NCBI GenBank assembly: GCA_963753545.1
Contig: CAVWCQ010000008.1
Coordinates: forward strand, 2,852,001 to 2,916,000
Source of the DNA: CAVWCQ01 sp963753545
Lineage (GTDB): Bacteria > Chloroflexota > Anaerolineae > Aggregatilineales > Aggregatilineaceae
Direction of reading: 5' to 3'
DNA: 64,000 nt
Shown here: positions 44,533-52,997 of the stretch, one piece after another
Layout: each line of letters opens with the position of its first letter
Position numbering within the stretch: the first letter of the stretch is position 1
The notes under the pieces: generated by a model
The model's database searches: none
What the model was told of the DNA's origin: nothing
What the model saw: the letters and a program-made list of their open reading frames with translations, nothing else
Program-made: the position numbers and the translations under genes

Positions 44533-45597
44533 CTAGGCAATGGTAACGCCTTTGCTCAGATAGACATCCTGAATGGCGTGCAGCAGTTCGACACCGTCCT
44601 TCATGGGGCGCTGGAACGCCTTACGCCCGCTGATCAGGCCCATACCGCCCGCGCGCTTGTTGATCACGGCGGTGCGGATCGCCTGTTGCAGGTCGCCTTC
44701 ACCCTTCAACTCGCCACCGCTGTTGATCAAACCCGCCCGGCCCAGGTAGTTATTCGCCACCTGATAGCGGGTGAGATCGATAGGGTGATCGGAGGCCAGT
44801 TCGTTGTACATCTTGTCGCTGAACTTGCCGAACTTCAGCGCCTTAAAGCCGCCGTTATTTTCGGGCATCTTCTGCTTGATGATGTCAGCTTCGATGGTCA
44901 CGCCCAGGTGATTTGCCTGCCCGGTCAGGTCAGCCGCTACATGGTAATCGGTATCACCCTGCTTAAAGGCGTTATTGCGGGTATAGCACCAGAGAATCGT
45001 GGCAAGGCCGAGTTCATGCGCCGCTTTGAATGCTTCGCTGACATCCACAATCTGGCGGCTCGATTCGGGCGAGCCGAAATAGATGGTCGCGCCAACGGCT
45101 ACCGCGCCCATATCATACGCCTGCCGCATCGAGGCAAAGAATACCTGATCGTACGCGGTGGGATAGGTCATTAACTGGTTGTGGTTGAACTTCAGGATGA
45201 ACGGGATTTTATGGGCATACTTGCGGGCAACCGCGCCTAACACACCCAGCGTCGAGGCGACGGCGTTACAGCCGCCTTCGATGGCCAGTTCAACGATCTT
45301 CTGGGGATCAAAGTAAATGGGATTGGGAGCAAAGGACGCGCCCGCTGTGTGCTCGATGCCCTGATCGACAGGGAGGATTGACACATAGCCCGTTCCCGCC
45401 AGACGACCATGATCGAATACCTGCTGCAAGCTGCGCAGCACAGGGACGGGGCGATCCGAATCGCCAAAAGCCCGATCCACAAAATCCGGACCAGGGAGGT
45501 GCAGCATCTTTTTGGGAATGCATGGCGTGTTGAAGCCCAGCAAATATTCTGCTTCCTGGCCGAGGCTGGTTTCAATCTGCTTAAAATCGTACTTCAT
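44533..45597 (-). CDS. Class I fructose-bisphosphate aldolase, DhnA type
   Basis: The start is ATG 45597 (MKYDFKQIETSLG), after GAGAGACCC; a longer frame adds seven residues. The 354-residue protein matches the archaeal/DhnA class I aldolases: SILPVDQGIEHTAGASF (about residue 73). FILKFNHNQLM lies in the usual substrate loop, and YFGSPESSRQI follows. The Schiff-base Lys lies in the later part (a conserved Lys after ADIIKQKMP). It splits fructose-1,6-bisphosphate in glycolysis or joins trioses in gluconeogenesis. No metal motif of class II is seen. It is a single-gene transcript by its own terminator. Confidence 0.9.
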   Translation of the reverse strand: MKYDFKQIETSLGQEAEYLLGFNTPCIPKKMLHLPGPDFVDRAFGDSDRPVPVLRSLQQVFDHGRLAGTGYVSILPVDQGIEHTAGASFAPNPIYFDPQKIVELAIEGGCNAVASTLGVLGAVARKYAHKIPFILKFNHNQLMTYPTAYDQVFFASMRQAYDMGAVAVGATIYFGSPESSRQIVDVSEAFKAAHELGLATILWCYTRNNAFKQGDTDYHVAADLTGQANHLGVTIEADIIKQKMPENNGGFKALKFGKFSDKMYNELASDHPIDLTRYQVANNYLGRAGLINSGGELKGEGDLQQAIRTAVINKRAGGMGLISGRKAFQRPMKDGVELLHAIQDVYLSKGVTIA

Positions 45598-45683
45598 CTT
45601 CGGGTCTCTCTTTCCCACACCAAACTATCATGTATTGGGATCATAACACGGCAAAGGCAAACGGGCGTATAACCGTCAGCGCT

Positions 45684-46742
45684 TTAGCAGAGGCCGCTTT
45701 CGACCAACAGTTCCGCGTTCAGAATGGAGCAGCCCGCCGCGCCGCGCAGCGTATTATGGGCCAGGGCTACAAATTTCCATCCGCCGATCACCGGGCAGGG
45801 GCGCAACCGCCCCACCACTGTCGCCATGCCGCCACCCTCGTCACGATCCCGGCGGGGCTGTGGGCGATCCTGCTCAGTACGGATCACAACCGGTTTTTCT
45901 GGCGCGGTGGGCAATCCCGGAACAGGCTCTGGCCCGGCGAATTGTTGCCAGGCAGCCAGGATATCGGCTTCCGCCACAGGGCTGGCGAAACGAACCGAGA
46001 CACTGACCAGATGCCCATCGAGCACGGGGACACGCGTACAGGTTGCGCTTGCCACACAGTCTAGCAATTCAATATGATCGCCAGCCAGCGCGCCCATCAT
46101 CTTACGGGGTTCGGTTTCGAGTTTGCTTTCTTCGTTACCGCCGATGTAGGGAATCACATTGTCCAGAATATCGAGAGAAGGGACACCGGGATACCCGGCT
46201 CCACTGATAGCCTGCATACTGACCATCTGGATCGCCTCGATTTTGAACTGGCGGAGCGGGGCGAGCGCCATAGCAACCGGCGCGCTGGTACAGTTGGAGT
46301 TCGTCACCAGCCCGCCACTGCCCCAGCCGTTTTTCTGGCGCTGAACGTGGATCAACGCGGCATGATCGGCGTTAATTTCCGGCAGCATAATCGGGACTTC
46401 CGGCTGCATCCGATAGGCGCTGGCATTTGAGCAGACAATATGGCCCTCTGAGGCCAACCGCCATTCAACCGTTTTCGCGACGTCCGCAGGCAGGGCCGAG
46501 AAGACAATGCGCGACTGCAAATCGGCATCCAGCGGCAGAACGTCCATACCCGCCACCTGATCGGGCGGGTTGCCAGTCAACACCCAACGAGCCGCCTGGG
46601 AATACTTTTGCCCAGCGCTGCGATCACTGGCGACCAATTCTGTCACGCGGAACCAGGGATGACTTACCAAGGATTGAATAAAGCGCTGGCCGACTGCTCC
46701 GGTTGCGCCGAGAACGGCGACATCGATAGTTTTTTGGACCAT
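45684..46742 (-). CDS. asd: Aspartate-semialdehyde dehydrogenase
   Basis: The 352-residue enzyme reduces aspartyl phosphate to aspartate semialdehyde with NADPH, the step after aspartokinase in Lys/Met/Thr synthesis. NADP-binding GATGAVGQRF starts at residue 12; the catalytic Cys is in TNSNCTSAP (about 156), and the His/Arg region includes TCTRVPVLDGHLVSV. The protein belongs to the archaeal/fungal type of ASADH rather than the E. coli type. ATG 46742 has GGAAGG upstream. It is divergent from the metY-metX genes, so both aspartate-family units share the intergenic region. Confidence 0.92.
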   Translation of the reverse strand: MVQKTIDVAVLGATGAVGQRFIQSLVSHPWFRVTELVASDRSAGQKYSQAARWVLTGNPPDQVAGMDVLPLDADLQSRIVFSALPADVAKTVEWRLASEGHIVCSNASAYRMQPEVPIMLPEINADHAALIHVQRQKNGWGSGGLVTNSNCTSAPVAMALAPLRQFKIEAIQMVSMQAISGAGYPGVPSLDILDNVIPYIGGNEESKLETEPRKMMGALAGDHIELLDCVASATCTRVPVLDGHLVSVSVRFASPVAEADILAAWQQFAGPEPVPGLPTAPEKPVVIRTEQDRPQPRRDRDEGGGMATVVGRLRPCPVIGGWKFVALAHNTLRGAAGCSILNAELLVESGLC

Positions 46743-46849
46743 AACTCACACCTTCCCAGAAAACGCTGTTGAAATCATGCACATGCTAACATACGCATAG
46801 AGGCCCGGCAATTCGTCATTATTGACAAAAACATTTTTTCATAAAACGA

Positions 46850-46878
46850 TTGACAAATTTATTGGACCATGCTAATCT
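46850..46878 (+). promoter_or_regulatory. Promoter of the SAM-I/metY transcript
   Basis: TTGACA (46850-46855), 17-base spacer and TAATCT (46873-46878). A second TTGACA at 46822 lacks a good -10. Confidence 0.7.
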
Positions 46879-46911
46879 TTCACGAAGTTAACAATCACAT
46901 AGCAGCAAATG

Positions 46912-47027
46912 CCCCTTTTATCCAGAGAGGTGGAGGGACCGGCCCTTTGAAACCTCGGCAACCATTCGCAATCGTGCGAATAAGGTGCCAACTCCGGCAG
47001 AGTAATATTCTGGAAGATGAGAGAGGG
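46912..47027 (+). ncRNA. SAM-I riboswitch
   Basis: The S-box consensus is complete: ATCCAGAGAGGTGGAGGGA, CCCTTTGAAACCTCGGCAACC, AAGGTGCCAACTCCGGCAGAG and GGAAGATGAGAGAGG. The first and last segments pair as P1. Binding of S-adenosylmethionine should favour the downstream terminator and switch off metY and metX. Confidence 0.97.
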
Positions 47028-47054
47028 AATTTGGTCCTGGCTTGCCTGTGTTCA

Positions 47055-47087
47055 AATCCTTCTCAACCCTGAGGAGGATTTTTTATT
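47055..47087 (+). terminator. Expression-platform terminator of the SAM-I riboswitch
   Basis: AATCCT and AGGATT pair, with an inner CTC/GAG, followed by TTTTTATTT. It lies 28 bases after the aptamer and before metY. Confidence 0.8.
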
Positions 47088-47160
47088 TCTCCTTCGGGCG
47101 AAGGGTTGGCATCGCTGCTGACAATGCCTACCTAACCCAATTATGAAGGAGAAAAACAAA

Positions 47161-48492
47161 ATGTCGAACGGAAATAATGGCAAGAACGGACACTCACTGC
47201 ACTTCGAAACGCTCGCCCTGCATGCCGGCTACCAACCGGACCCAACCACAGGGGCACGCGCTGTTCCAATCTACCAGACGACCTCCTATCAATTCCGCGA
47301 TACCGATCACGCGGCGGCGCTCTTCGCCCTCCAAGAACCGGGCAATATCTATACCCGTATCATGAACCCGACCAACGGCGCATTTGAAGAACGCATCGCC
47401 GCACTGGAAGGCGGGATCGGCGCACTGGCGACGGCATCGGGCCAATTTGCGGAAACGCTGTCGGTTCTGACCCTGTGCGAAACGGGCGACGAGATTATCT
47501 CCACCAGCGCTCTCTACGGCGGAACCTACACTCTGTTCTCACAAAGCCTGCGGCGGCTGGGCATTACCACGCACTTTGTCAGCGACAACAATCCCGCGTC
47601 GTTCGAGGCGCTGATCAATGACAAAACGCGCCTGATCTACCTGGAAACCATCGGCAATCCGAAGCTGGAAATTCCCGATTTCGAAGGCATCGCGGCTGTT
47701 GCCCATGCACATGGTATCCCGGTGGTTTGCGACAACACTTTCGCGACGCCATACCTGTGCCGTCCTTTTGAATTCGGCGTCGATATTGTCGTACACTCCA
47801 CCACCAAATGGATCGGCGGTCATGGTCTGAGCATTGGCGGCGCGATTGTGGATGGCGGCAAGTTCGACTGGAAGGCAAGCGGGCGTCACTCAGGATTGGT
47901 CGAACCAGAACCAGCCTACCACGGCGCAGTGTTGGTCGATGTCCTCGGCCCGGCGGCATTCATCGGACGGGCGCGCATTGTTGGCCTGCGTGACCTGGGC
48001 GGGTGCCAGGCTCCGTTCAATTCGTTCCTGAACATCATTGGCCTGGAAACGCTCTCGCTGCGCGTTCAGCGCCACATCGAAAACACCAAGATCGTCGCGG
48101 AGTACCTGCAAAATCACCACGCTATTAGCTGGGTGAACTATCCAGGCCTGCCGAATCACGAAAGCTACGAGCGCGCGCAGAAGTATCTGCCCAAGGGTGC
48201 GGGCGCGGTGCTGGGCTTCGGCATCAAGGGAGGTCGTGAAGCAGGGCGCACGTTTATTGATAACCTGAAGTTGTTCTCGCATCTGGCAAATGTCGGTGAT
48301 GCGCGCTCGCTGGCCATCCACCCGGCGACGACGACTCACCAGCAGCTCAGCGCGGAAGAACAGACTGCCAGCGGTGTGACGGATGATTATGTGCGCCTCG
48401 CGATTGGCCTGGAAAACATCAATGACATCCTATGGGATCTCGACCAGGCATTGACTATTGCGCAGGGCGTCAAGACGGTTGCCACCAAGTAG
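47161..48492 (+). CDS. metY: O-acetylhomoserine sulfhydrylase (PLP enzyme)
   Basis: Start ATG 47161, nine bases after AAGGAG; an ATG at 47143 is inside the leader. The 443-residue protein is of the Cys/Met-metabolism PLP family: YTRIMNPTNGAFEERIAALE near residue 65. The PLP-binding lysine is in VHSTTKWIGGHG (about residue 213), and the substrate-binding NVGDARSLAIHPATTTH region is also present. Length and VEPEPAYHG insert fit MetY rather than MetB. It uses sulfide and O-acetylhomoserine to make homocysteine. It is under SAM-I control and followed by metX in the same transcript. Confidence 0.95.
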   Translation: MSNGNNGKNGHSLHFETLALHAGYQPDPTTGARAVPIYQTTSYQFRDTDHAAALFALQEPGNIYTRIMNPTNGAFEERIAALEGGIGALATASGQFAETLSVLTLCETGDEIISTSALYGGTYTLFSQSLRRLGITTHFVSDNNPASFEALINDKTRLIYLETIGNPKLEIPDFEGIAAVAHAHGIPVVCDNTFATPYLCRPFEFGVDIVVHSTTKWIGGHGLSIGGAIVDGGKFDWKASGRHSGLVEPEPAYHGAVLVDVLGPAAFIGRARIVGLRDLGGCQAPFNSFLNIIGLETLSLRVQRHIENTKIVAEYLQNHHAISWVNYPGLPNHESYERAQKYLPKGAGAVLGFGIKGGREAGRTFIDNLKLFSHLANVGDARSLAIHPATTTHQQLSAEEQTASGVTDDYVRLAIGLENINDILWDLDQALTIAQGVKTVATK

Positions 48493-48501
48493 AGGTGTAC
48501 C

Positions 48502-49695
48502 ATGCTGTTGGTCCAGGATCAACCTGCCAAAACCACCAGTCGAACTACCCTCGCGCACTCGCCGCACCGATCCCTCTTCGGTAGGGATCGTGCAACGGCA
48601 GTACGCACACTTCGATGAGCCGCTGCGGCTGCGGAGCGGGGGGAACTGCCCTCGTTCACTCTGGCCTACGAAACGTATGGAACGCTCAATACTGAGCGTT
48701 CCAATGCTATCCTGATCTGCCATGCCCTATCCGGCGACGCCCATGTCGCCGGATTTCATACCGATCATCCGGACGAAAAACCGGGTTGGTGGGATGAAGC
48801 GGTCGGCCCCGGCAAAATGTTCGACACCAATCGCTACTTCGTGATCTGCTCGAACGTTATCGGCGGGTGCCAGGGCAGCACAGGACCATCCTCTCCTGCG
48901 CCTGATGGCAAGCCCTACGCCCTACGCTTCCCGGCAGTTACGGTAGCCGATATGGTAGAGGCACAGCGCCGCCTGATTGACCACCTGGGCATTCAGAAGC
49001 TGCTTGCCACAGCCGGAGGCAGCATGGGCGGGATGCAGGCACTTCAGTGGGCAGTCGAGATGCCGGAACGGGTCGGATCGGTGCTGTTTCTCGCCAGCAC
49101 GACGCGTTCTTCTGCCCAACATATCGCCTTCAATGAGACGGGGCGGCAGGCGATTTATGCGGATGCGAACTGGAACGGCGGCAACTACTACGGTGGCCCC
49201 GTCCCGGCAGGGGGATTGGCGGTAGCCCGCATGATGGCGCATATCACCTATATGAGCGAAACGTCCCTTGAGCGGAAGTTCGGGCGGCGGCTGCAAGGCC
49301 ACGACGAATTACCGTATACGTTGGTGGAACCGGAATTCGCGGTGGAAAGCTACCTGGAACACCAGGGCGATATCTTCGTGCGCCGTTTCGATGCCAACAG
49401 CTACCTGTACATCACCAAGGCCCTGGACTACTTTGATATCGGCGCGGACTACGGATCGCTGCGGGCGGCTTTGGAACGCACTCAGGCCGATTTCCTGGTG
49501 GTCAGTTTTTCCAGCGATTGGCTGTATCCCGCGCCACAGTCGCTTGAACTGGTGAACACGCTGCGCGACCTCAACCGCCCGGTGGAATACCAGCACGTCG
49601 ATGCGCCCTTCGGGCATGATTCATTCCTGGTCGAAGTGGATCGCATGGCGCATATCATCGGCGGCTATCTGGATAAGCGCTGCACGGGGAAATAA
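48502..49695 (+). CDS. metX: Homoserine O-acetyltransferase, frame changes near 48590 and 48640
   Basis: ATG 48502 follows AGAGGTG, ten bases after metY. The N-terminal part changes frame twice: IVQRQYAHFDEPLRLRSGG is in the second frame, and LPSFTLAYETYGTLN returns to the first. The rest is clean: CHALSGDAH, NVIGGCQGSTGPSS, the nucleophile Ser in AGGSMGGMQAL, and the Asp/His pair near the C-terminus (SSDWLYP, FGHDSFL). It is an alpha/beta hydrolase-fold acyltransferase that acetylates homoserine for MetY. Total about 397 residues. Confidence 0.92.
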
Positions 49696-49711
49696 AGGCC
49701 CCTATCCTCCC

Positions 49712-49756
49712 GTCCTCCTTTCCCCGGACCTGAAGAAAGGAGGAGAGGACTCTTTT
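49712..49756 (+). terminator. Terminator of metY-metX
   Basis: GTCCTCCTTTC pairs with GAAAGGAGGAGAGGAC, followed by TCTTTTT. The end touches the stop of the convergent HAD gene. Confidence 0.75.
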
Positions 49757-50427
49757 TACCGATCCTCTAGAGGCAAAGTGATATCTGGTATAAGCAGCGA
49801 GCCGTGATCTAAACGAACGGCGGTAAAGTCCGGGATGACCGAGCGCGCGCCCTCCGCCAGAAGGGCGGGAGCCGTATGGGCAGGTCGTACACCGATGCAG
49901 CACATCCCCGCCGCAACTGCTGCCTGTGTTCCACTGATCGAATCCTCAAACACAAGACACTGATCGACGGACGTGTGGAGCCGCCATGCACCGAGCAGGT
50001 AACAGGCCGGGTCCGGCTTGCCGCGCGGAATATCTTCCGCCGTGACAAGGACCGTGAACAGGTCACGGAAAGCAAGCTGACGCATCACTTCGTCCACTTT
50101 CCACATCTCGCCGCTGGTGACAAGCGCCGTTGGAACGTGCATCTCCCGGAAAGCAGCCAACAGTTCAACTATACCGGGCATTGGTTTATAGGTTACGCTG
50201 GTTTCGTAGGCGCGTTCCTCAGCCAAGACGGCTTCGCGCTCGGTAGGCGTGAGATTGGGAAAGAGGGCGTCGAGCGTTTGACGGCAGGGGCAGCCGTAGA
50301 TGTAGGTATCATAGTCGGATGACGTCAGTTCGACTCCGTAGCGCCCGGCGATCATCTGCCAGAAATCGTAAACCGCCGACTGCGTGTCGATGACGACGCC
50401 GTCCATATCGAATAAGATCGCTTGCAT
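49756..50427 (-). CDS. HAD-superfamily hydrolase, beta-phosphoglucomutase/phosphatase-like
   Basis: ATG 50427 (GGAGG upstream) gives 223 residues; a longer frame adds 17 unrelated ones. Motif I is FDMDGVVIDT (two Asp), motif II VTSG, motif III Lys in RGKPDPACY and motif IV FEDSISG. A four-helix cap lies between motifs I and II. Members dephosphorylate sugar phosphates or similar compounds. The exact substrate is not deducible. Neighbours are unrelated. Confidence 0.88.
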   Translation of the reverse strand: MQAILFDMDGVVIDTQSAVYDFWQMIAGRYGVELTSSDYDTYIYGCPCRQTLDALFPNLTPTEREAVLAEERAYETSVTYKPMPGIVELLAAFREMHVPTALVTSGEMWKVDEVMRQLAFRDLFTVLVTAEDIPRGKPDPACYLLGAWRLHTSVDQCLVFEDSISGTQAAVAAGMCCIGVRPAHTAPALLAEGARSVIPDFTAVRLDHGSLLIPDITLPLEDR

Positions 50428-50473
50428 AAAGGTCCTCCTCGCCCGCAAGTGTAACATGAGTTGGGCCGCAACT

Positions 50474-50732
50474 AACAAATTTTTCGAAAAAATTAGTTGA
50501 TCACTTCCCCGCGTGACGATCCGCCGAACCCTTATTTTTTGGCATGCTCACTAACCGTTTCCTAACCCTACACCAGCTTTTGTTTTTGGCGCTTTTGGGC
50601 GGATCGTATTATAGCCCTATCCTACAACTACCAAGACATAACAGCCCCTTACTCTCAAGATACACCCAAACTGCCCCGCAAAATACTCCTTTAAAGGTGA
50701 ACTTTAAGTACTATTTTGAAGATATAGGAGAT
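50474..50732 (+). repeat. Dispersed repeat, copy B (candidate 5'-UTR cassette)
   Basis: This is the reverse complement of copy A (17206-17478) and partly like copy C (26860-27262). In order: hairpin AACTAACAAA-TTTTTCG-AAAAAATTAGTT; GATCCGCC facing GGCGGATC (about 50517 and 50597); a -10-like TATTAT. A 16-base-arm inverted repeat around 50678-50712 (AAAATACTCCTTTAAAG and CTTTAAGTACTATTTT) follows. It ends with ATATAGGAG. It lies directly upstream of the small gene at 50791. Confidence 0.75.
50607..50612 (+). promoter_or_regulatory. Possible -10 box in repeat B
   Basis: TATTAT, same place as in copy A. A start near 50619 would give a leader of about 170 nt for the gene at 50791. The -35 region is not close to consensus. 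Confidence 0.35.
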
Positions 50733-50790
50733 AAAAAAGTGCATAATCTACTCTAGAAGTCTGAAGCATGGTTTATTGGAGTATTTGCAG

Positions 50791-51141
50791 ATGAGCGTCA
50801 AACTGTACAAGCAGGCATTTGAACAGGCCAAACATCTGATCCGCGAGGGAAAGTACGTCACAGATACGGATTGGAGCGAAGCAAAGCCGTCTGAGCAAGA
50901 CGAAAGCAAGTATCTGGACAAACACGGCTGGACCGACTATGGGAAATGGTTCCTGGCCGTTGATCCCGATGAGAACGACGAAACGAAGGAACACCACAAG
51001 TTTCCTTATGGAGACTTCAAGAAGGTACATCGCCGGGGCGTAATCGCCGCGAAGCAGCGCGCCGCCCAGAACGATTACACGGATATCGAGAAAGCTGCTG
51101 ATGACCTGCTGAACCTGATCGATCAGCAGGAAGGAGAATAG
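50791..51141 (+). CDS. Small hypothetical protein (116 residues)
   Basis: ATG 50791 is chosen for the GGAG nine bases upstream; an in-frame codon five residues earlier is the alternative. The product is charged and soluble. Its C-terminal half, KFPYGDFKKVHRRGVIAAKQ followed by an amphipathic helix, resembles a block found in many small bacterial proteins of unknown role. No signal peptide or membrane helix. It lies directly downstream of repeat B and upstream of a hairpin terminator, so it appears to be a single-gene unit. Confidence 0.75.
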   Translation: MSVKLYKQAFEQAKHLIREGKYVTDTDWSEAKPSEQDESKYLDKHGWTDYGKWFLAVDPDENDETKEHHKFPYGDFKKVHRRGVIAAKQRAAQNDYTDIEKAADDLLNLIDQQEGE

Positions 51142-51145
51142 AAAA

Positions 51146-51169
51146 GTCTGCCCCGTAGCTGGGGCAGAC
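51146..51169. terminator. Bidirectional terminator hairpin
   Basis: GTCTGCCCC-GTAGCT-GGGGCAGAC between the convergent small gene and aspartokinase. It has AAAA on the left and a short T-run on the right. Confidence 0.8.
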
Positions 51170-51173
51170 ATGT

Positions 51174-52634
51174 TTAGCGATCCTGTTGCAGCGGGACGTT
51201 TTCTTCGTGCCGCCCATTGGTTTTGGAGCCGTTCAACACGACCAGTTGGTGAATCTGGCGCACGGCGATTTCGGTCATTCCCGTCTCGATCACCAGCGAC
51301 AGGCAGTAATCACTCGCGCCTTGGGCAATCGCCAAGATGTTGACATTGGCTTCACCTAGCGCTCCAAAAACGCGCGCGGCTACGCCCGACTGAGCACGCA
51401 TCCCCGCGCCGACGACCGTGATAATTTCCACCTTGGTTTCCGCCCAGGCACGATCAATATCCTGGCGACCCAATTCGGTGGCGAACTCCGCTTCAATGGC
51501 TTCGACCACGGCAGCGCTTTTGTCCTGTGGAACCACAAAGCAGATGCTCTGCTCGCTGGAGGCCTGTGAGATCATCAAAATATTGGCGTCCTGGCGGGCA
51601 ACGGCGGTAAAGGTACGGGCGGCGATGCCGGGAACGCCAGCCATGCCGCGCCCGGCAACCGTGACCAGACTCACATCACGAATTGCCGTCACTGCCTTGA
51701 CTGCGCCGGGAGCCGCCTGGGTGCGGGTGGTGATCAGCGTACCGGGGAAGGATGGGTTAAATGTATTCTTGACCCAAATCGGGATTTTTCGTTCCACCAA
51801 CGGCTGGACGGTTTTGGAGTGCAGAACCTTTGCACCGAAGTAGGCCATTTCGCCCACTTCGTTATAGGACAGTTCGCGAATGACCTTCGCATCAGGAACC
51901 AAGCGCGGATCCGCCGTCATCACGCCGTCCACGTCCGTCCAGATCCACACTTCGTCGCTGTCTACATAGGCACCCAAAATCGCCGCGCTGTAATCGCTCC
52001 CGCCGCGCCCCAGGGTGGTGATTACACCGTCGCGGGTCGCCCCGATGAACCCGGTTACAACGGGAACCATCCCCTGTTTCATCATTGGCACGAGCTTTTC
52101 GCGAACGCGCGTTTCGGTTTCCTTGAACAGCACGCCGGCATTCTGGAAGTGATTATCCGTGACGACGAGATAGCTGGCGCTCACCGTGGTACTTGGCACG
52201 CCAATATGGCGGAGCACAGCGGATAAAATGGGGACGCACATGCGCTCACCCAGCGAACAGACTTTATCCATCGCGCGCGGCGACGCTTCACGCAGCACAT
52301 AAATCCCATAACAAAGCGTTTCGAATTCCTCGATCAGCGAGTCCACTTCGTCACGGATGGTGACTTTTTCGACTTCCAAATCGAGCAATTCGCGGATCGC
52401 TACTTCGTGTTTCTGGCGCAGTTCGTAAGCCAGAACCCGATAGCGGGTCGGATCGCCCGCCGCCGCTGACTGAGCGCCCTTGATCAACGTATCGGTCACA
52501 CCGCTCATAGCCGAACTGACGACCAAGACCTGATGTCCCTCGCGAAAACTGCGTTCGACAATCGCACCCGCTTGCGCAATCGCGCTCGCGCTGCCGACTG
52601 AAGTTCCTCCAAATTTCATCGTGATCACTGCCAT
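51174..52634 (-). CDS. Aspartate kinase with two ACT domains
   Basis: The 486-residue enzyme phosphorylates aspartate, the entry to Lys, Thr, Met and Ile synthesis. The N-terminal KFGGTSVGSA and the catalytic SSAMSGVTD and TTLGRGGSDYSA are present. The kinase part ends near residue 305. Two ACT domains follow (about 325-395 and 405-475; NILMISQASSEQ, NILAIAQGAS), the usual allosteric sites for Thr or Lys. The length fits monofunctional thrA-type kinases. It lies behind a leader-peptide attenuator (52683-52834). The start is ATG 52634. I give no gene symbol, because lysC, thrA-like and ask names are not separable from sequence. Confidence 0.95.
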   Translation of the reverse strand: MAVITMKFGGTSVGSASAIAQAGAIVERSFREGHQVLVVSSAMSGVTDTLIKGAQSAAAGDPTRYRVLAYELRQKHEVAIRELLDLEVEKVTIRDEVDSLIEEFETLCYGIYVLREASPRAMDKVCSLGERMCVPILSAVLRHIGVPSTTVSASYLVVTDNHFQNAGVLFKETETRVREKLVPMMKQGMVPVVTGFIGATRDGVITTLGRGGSDYSAAILGAYVDSDEVWIWTDVDGVMTADPRLVPDAKVIRELSYNEVGEMAYFGAKVLHSKTVQPLVERKIPIWVKNTFNPSFPGTLITTRTQAAPGAVKAVTAIRDVSLVTVAGRGMAGVPGIAARTFTAVARQDANILMISQASSEQSICFVVPQDKSAAVVEAIEAEFATELGRQDIDRAWAETKVEIITVVGAGMRAQSGVAARVFGALGEANVNILAIAQGASDYCLSLVIETGMTEIAVRQIHQLVVLNGSKTNGRHEENVPLQQDR

Positions 52635-52682
52635 AGAGCGTATCTCCCAAGGCTGCGCTGAAAAACAGCGGCGCTAAACAAC

Positions 52683-52714
52683 AAAAAAGCGTGGAACCGG
52701 TTGGCTCCACGCTT
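52683..52714 (-). terminator. Attenuator terminator of the aspartokinase leader
   Basis: On the minus strand AAGCGTGGA pairs with TCCACGCTT, followed by TTTTGTT. Its 5' arm region contains CAACCGG (52703-52697), which can instead pair with CCGGTTG (52765-52759) inside the leader-peptide gene. Confidence 0.88.
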
Positions 52715-52741
52715 GAGAGGTTCGATTAAGTGGCCTTTGAC

Positions 52742-52834
52742 CTACCTCCCCGATGAAGCAACCGGCAGCGCCCGCCCGGTCATCATAGTACCGGTGGTCA
52801 TGGTCATGGCGTTATGCGTCACGGTGATTATCAT
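52742..52834 (-). CDS. Thr/Met-rich leader peptide (attenuator)
   Basis: ATG 52834 follows GAGGA eight bases upstream; the frame ends at TAG 52742. The 30-residue peptide has seven Thr, five Met and two Ile, most within the first 20 residues (MIITVTHNAMTMTTGTMMTG). All are end products of the aspartate pathway. ACCGG in two places (Thr codons, 52780-52776 and 52795-52791) can pair with CCGGT at 52765-52761. CCGGTTG there can pair with CAACCGG in the terminator arm. This is the 1:2, 2:3, 3:4 logic of classical attenuation: stalling at Thr codons frees region 2 to block the terminator. Confidence 0.82.
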   Translation of the reverse strand: MIITVTHNAMTMTTGTMMTGRALPVASSGR

Positions 52835-52859
52835 AGGCAAGTCCTCAAACATGAAAAAA

Positions 52860-52888
52860 AGCGTAACATGCTTCCCGTTATTCGTCAA
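52860..52888 (-). promoter_or_regulatory. Promoter of the aspartokinase leader
   Basis: TTGACG (52888-52883), 17 bases, TACGCT (52865-52860). A start near 52853 leaves a 5' end of about 20 nt before the leader peptide. Confidence 0.65.
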
Positions 52889-52997
52889 TAAAGGCGCTTG
52901 GTCATTTCGCCAAATCCTTTTTGAGGTAACCAGGGGATATCCCCTTAATACGCCTATCCTTTCCTTTTGCATGTACCGCATTTCATTGATAGGCTTC

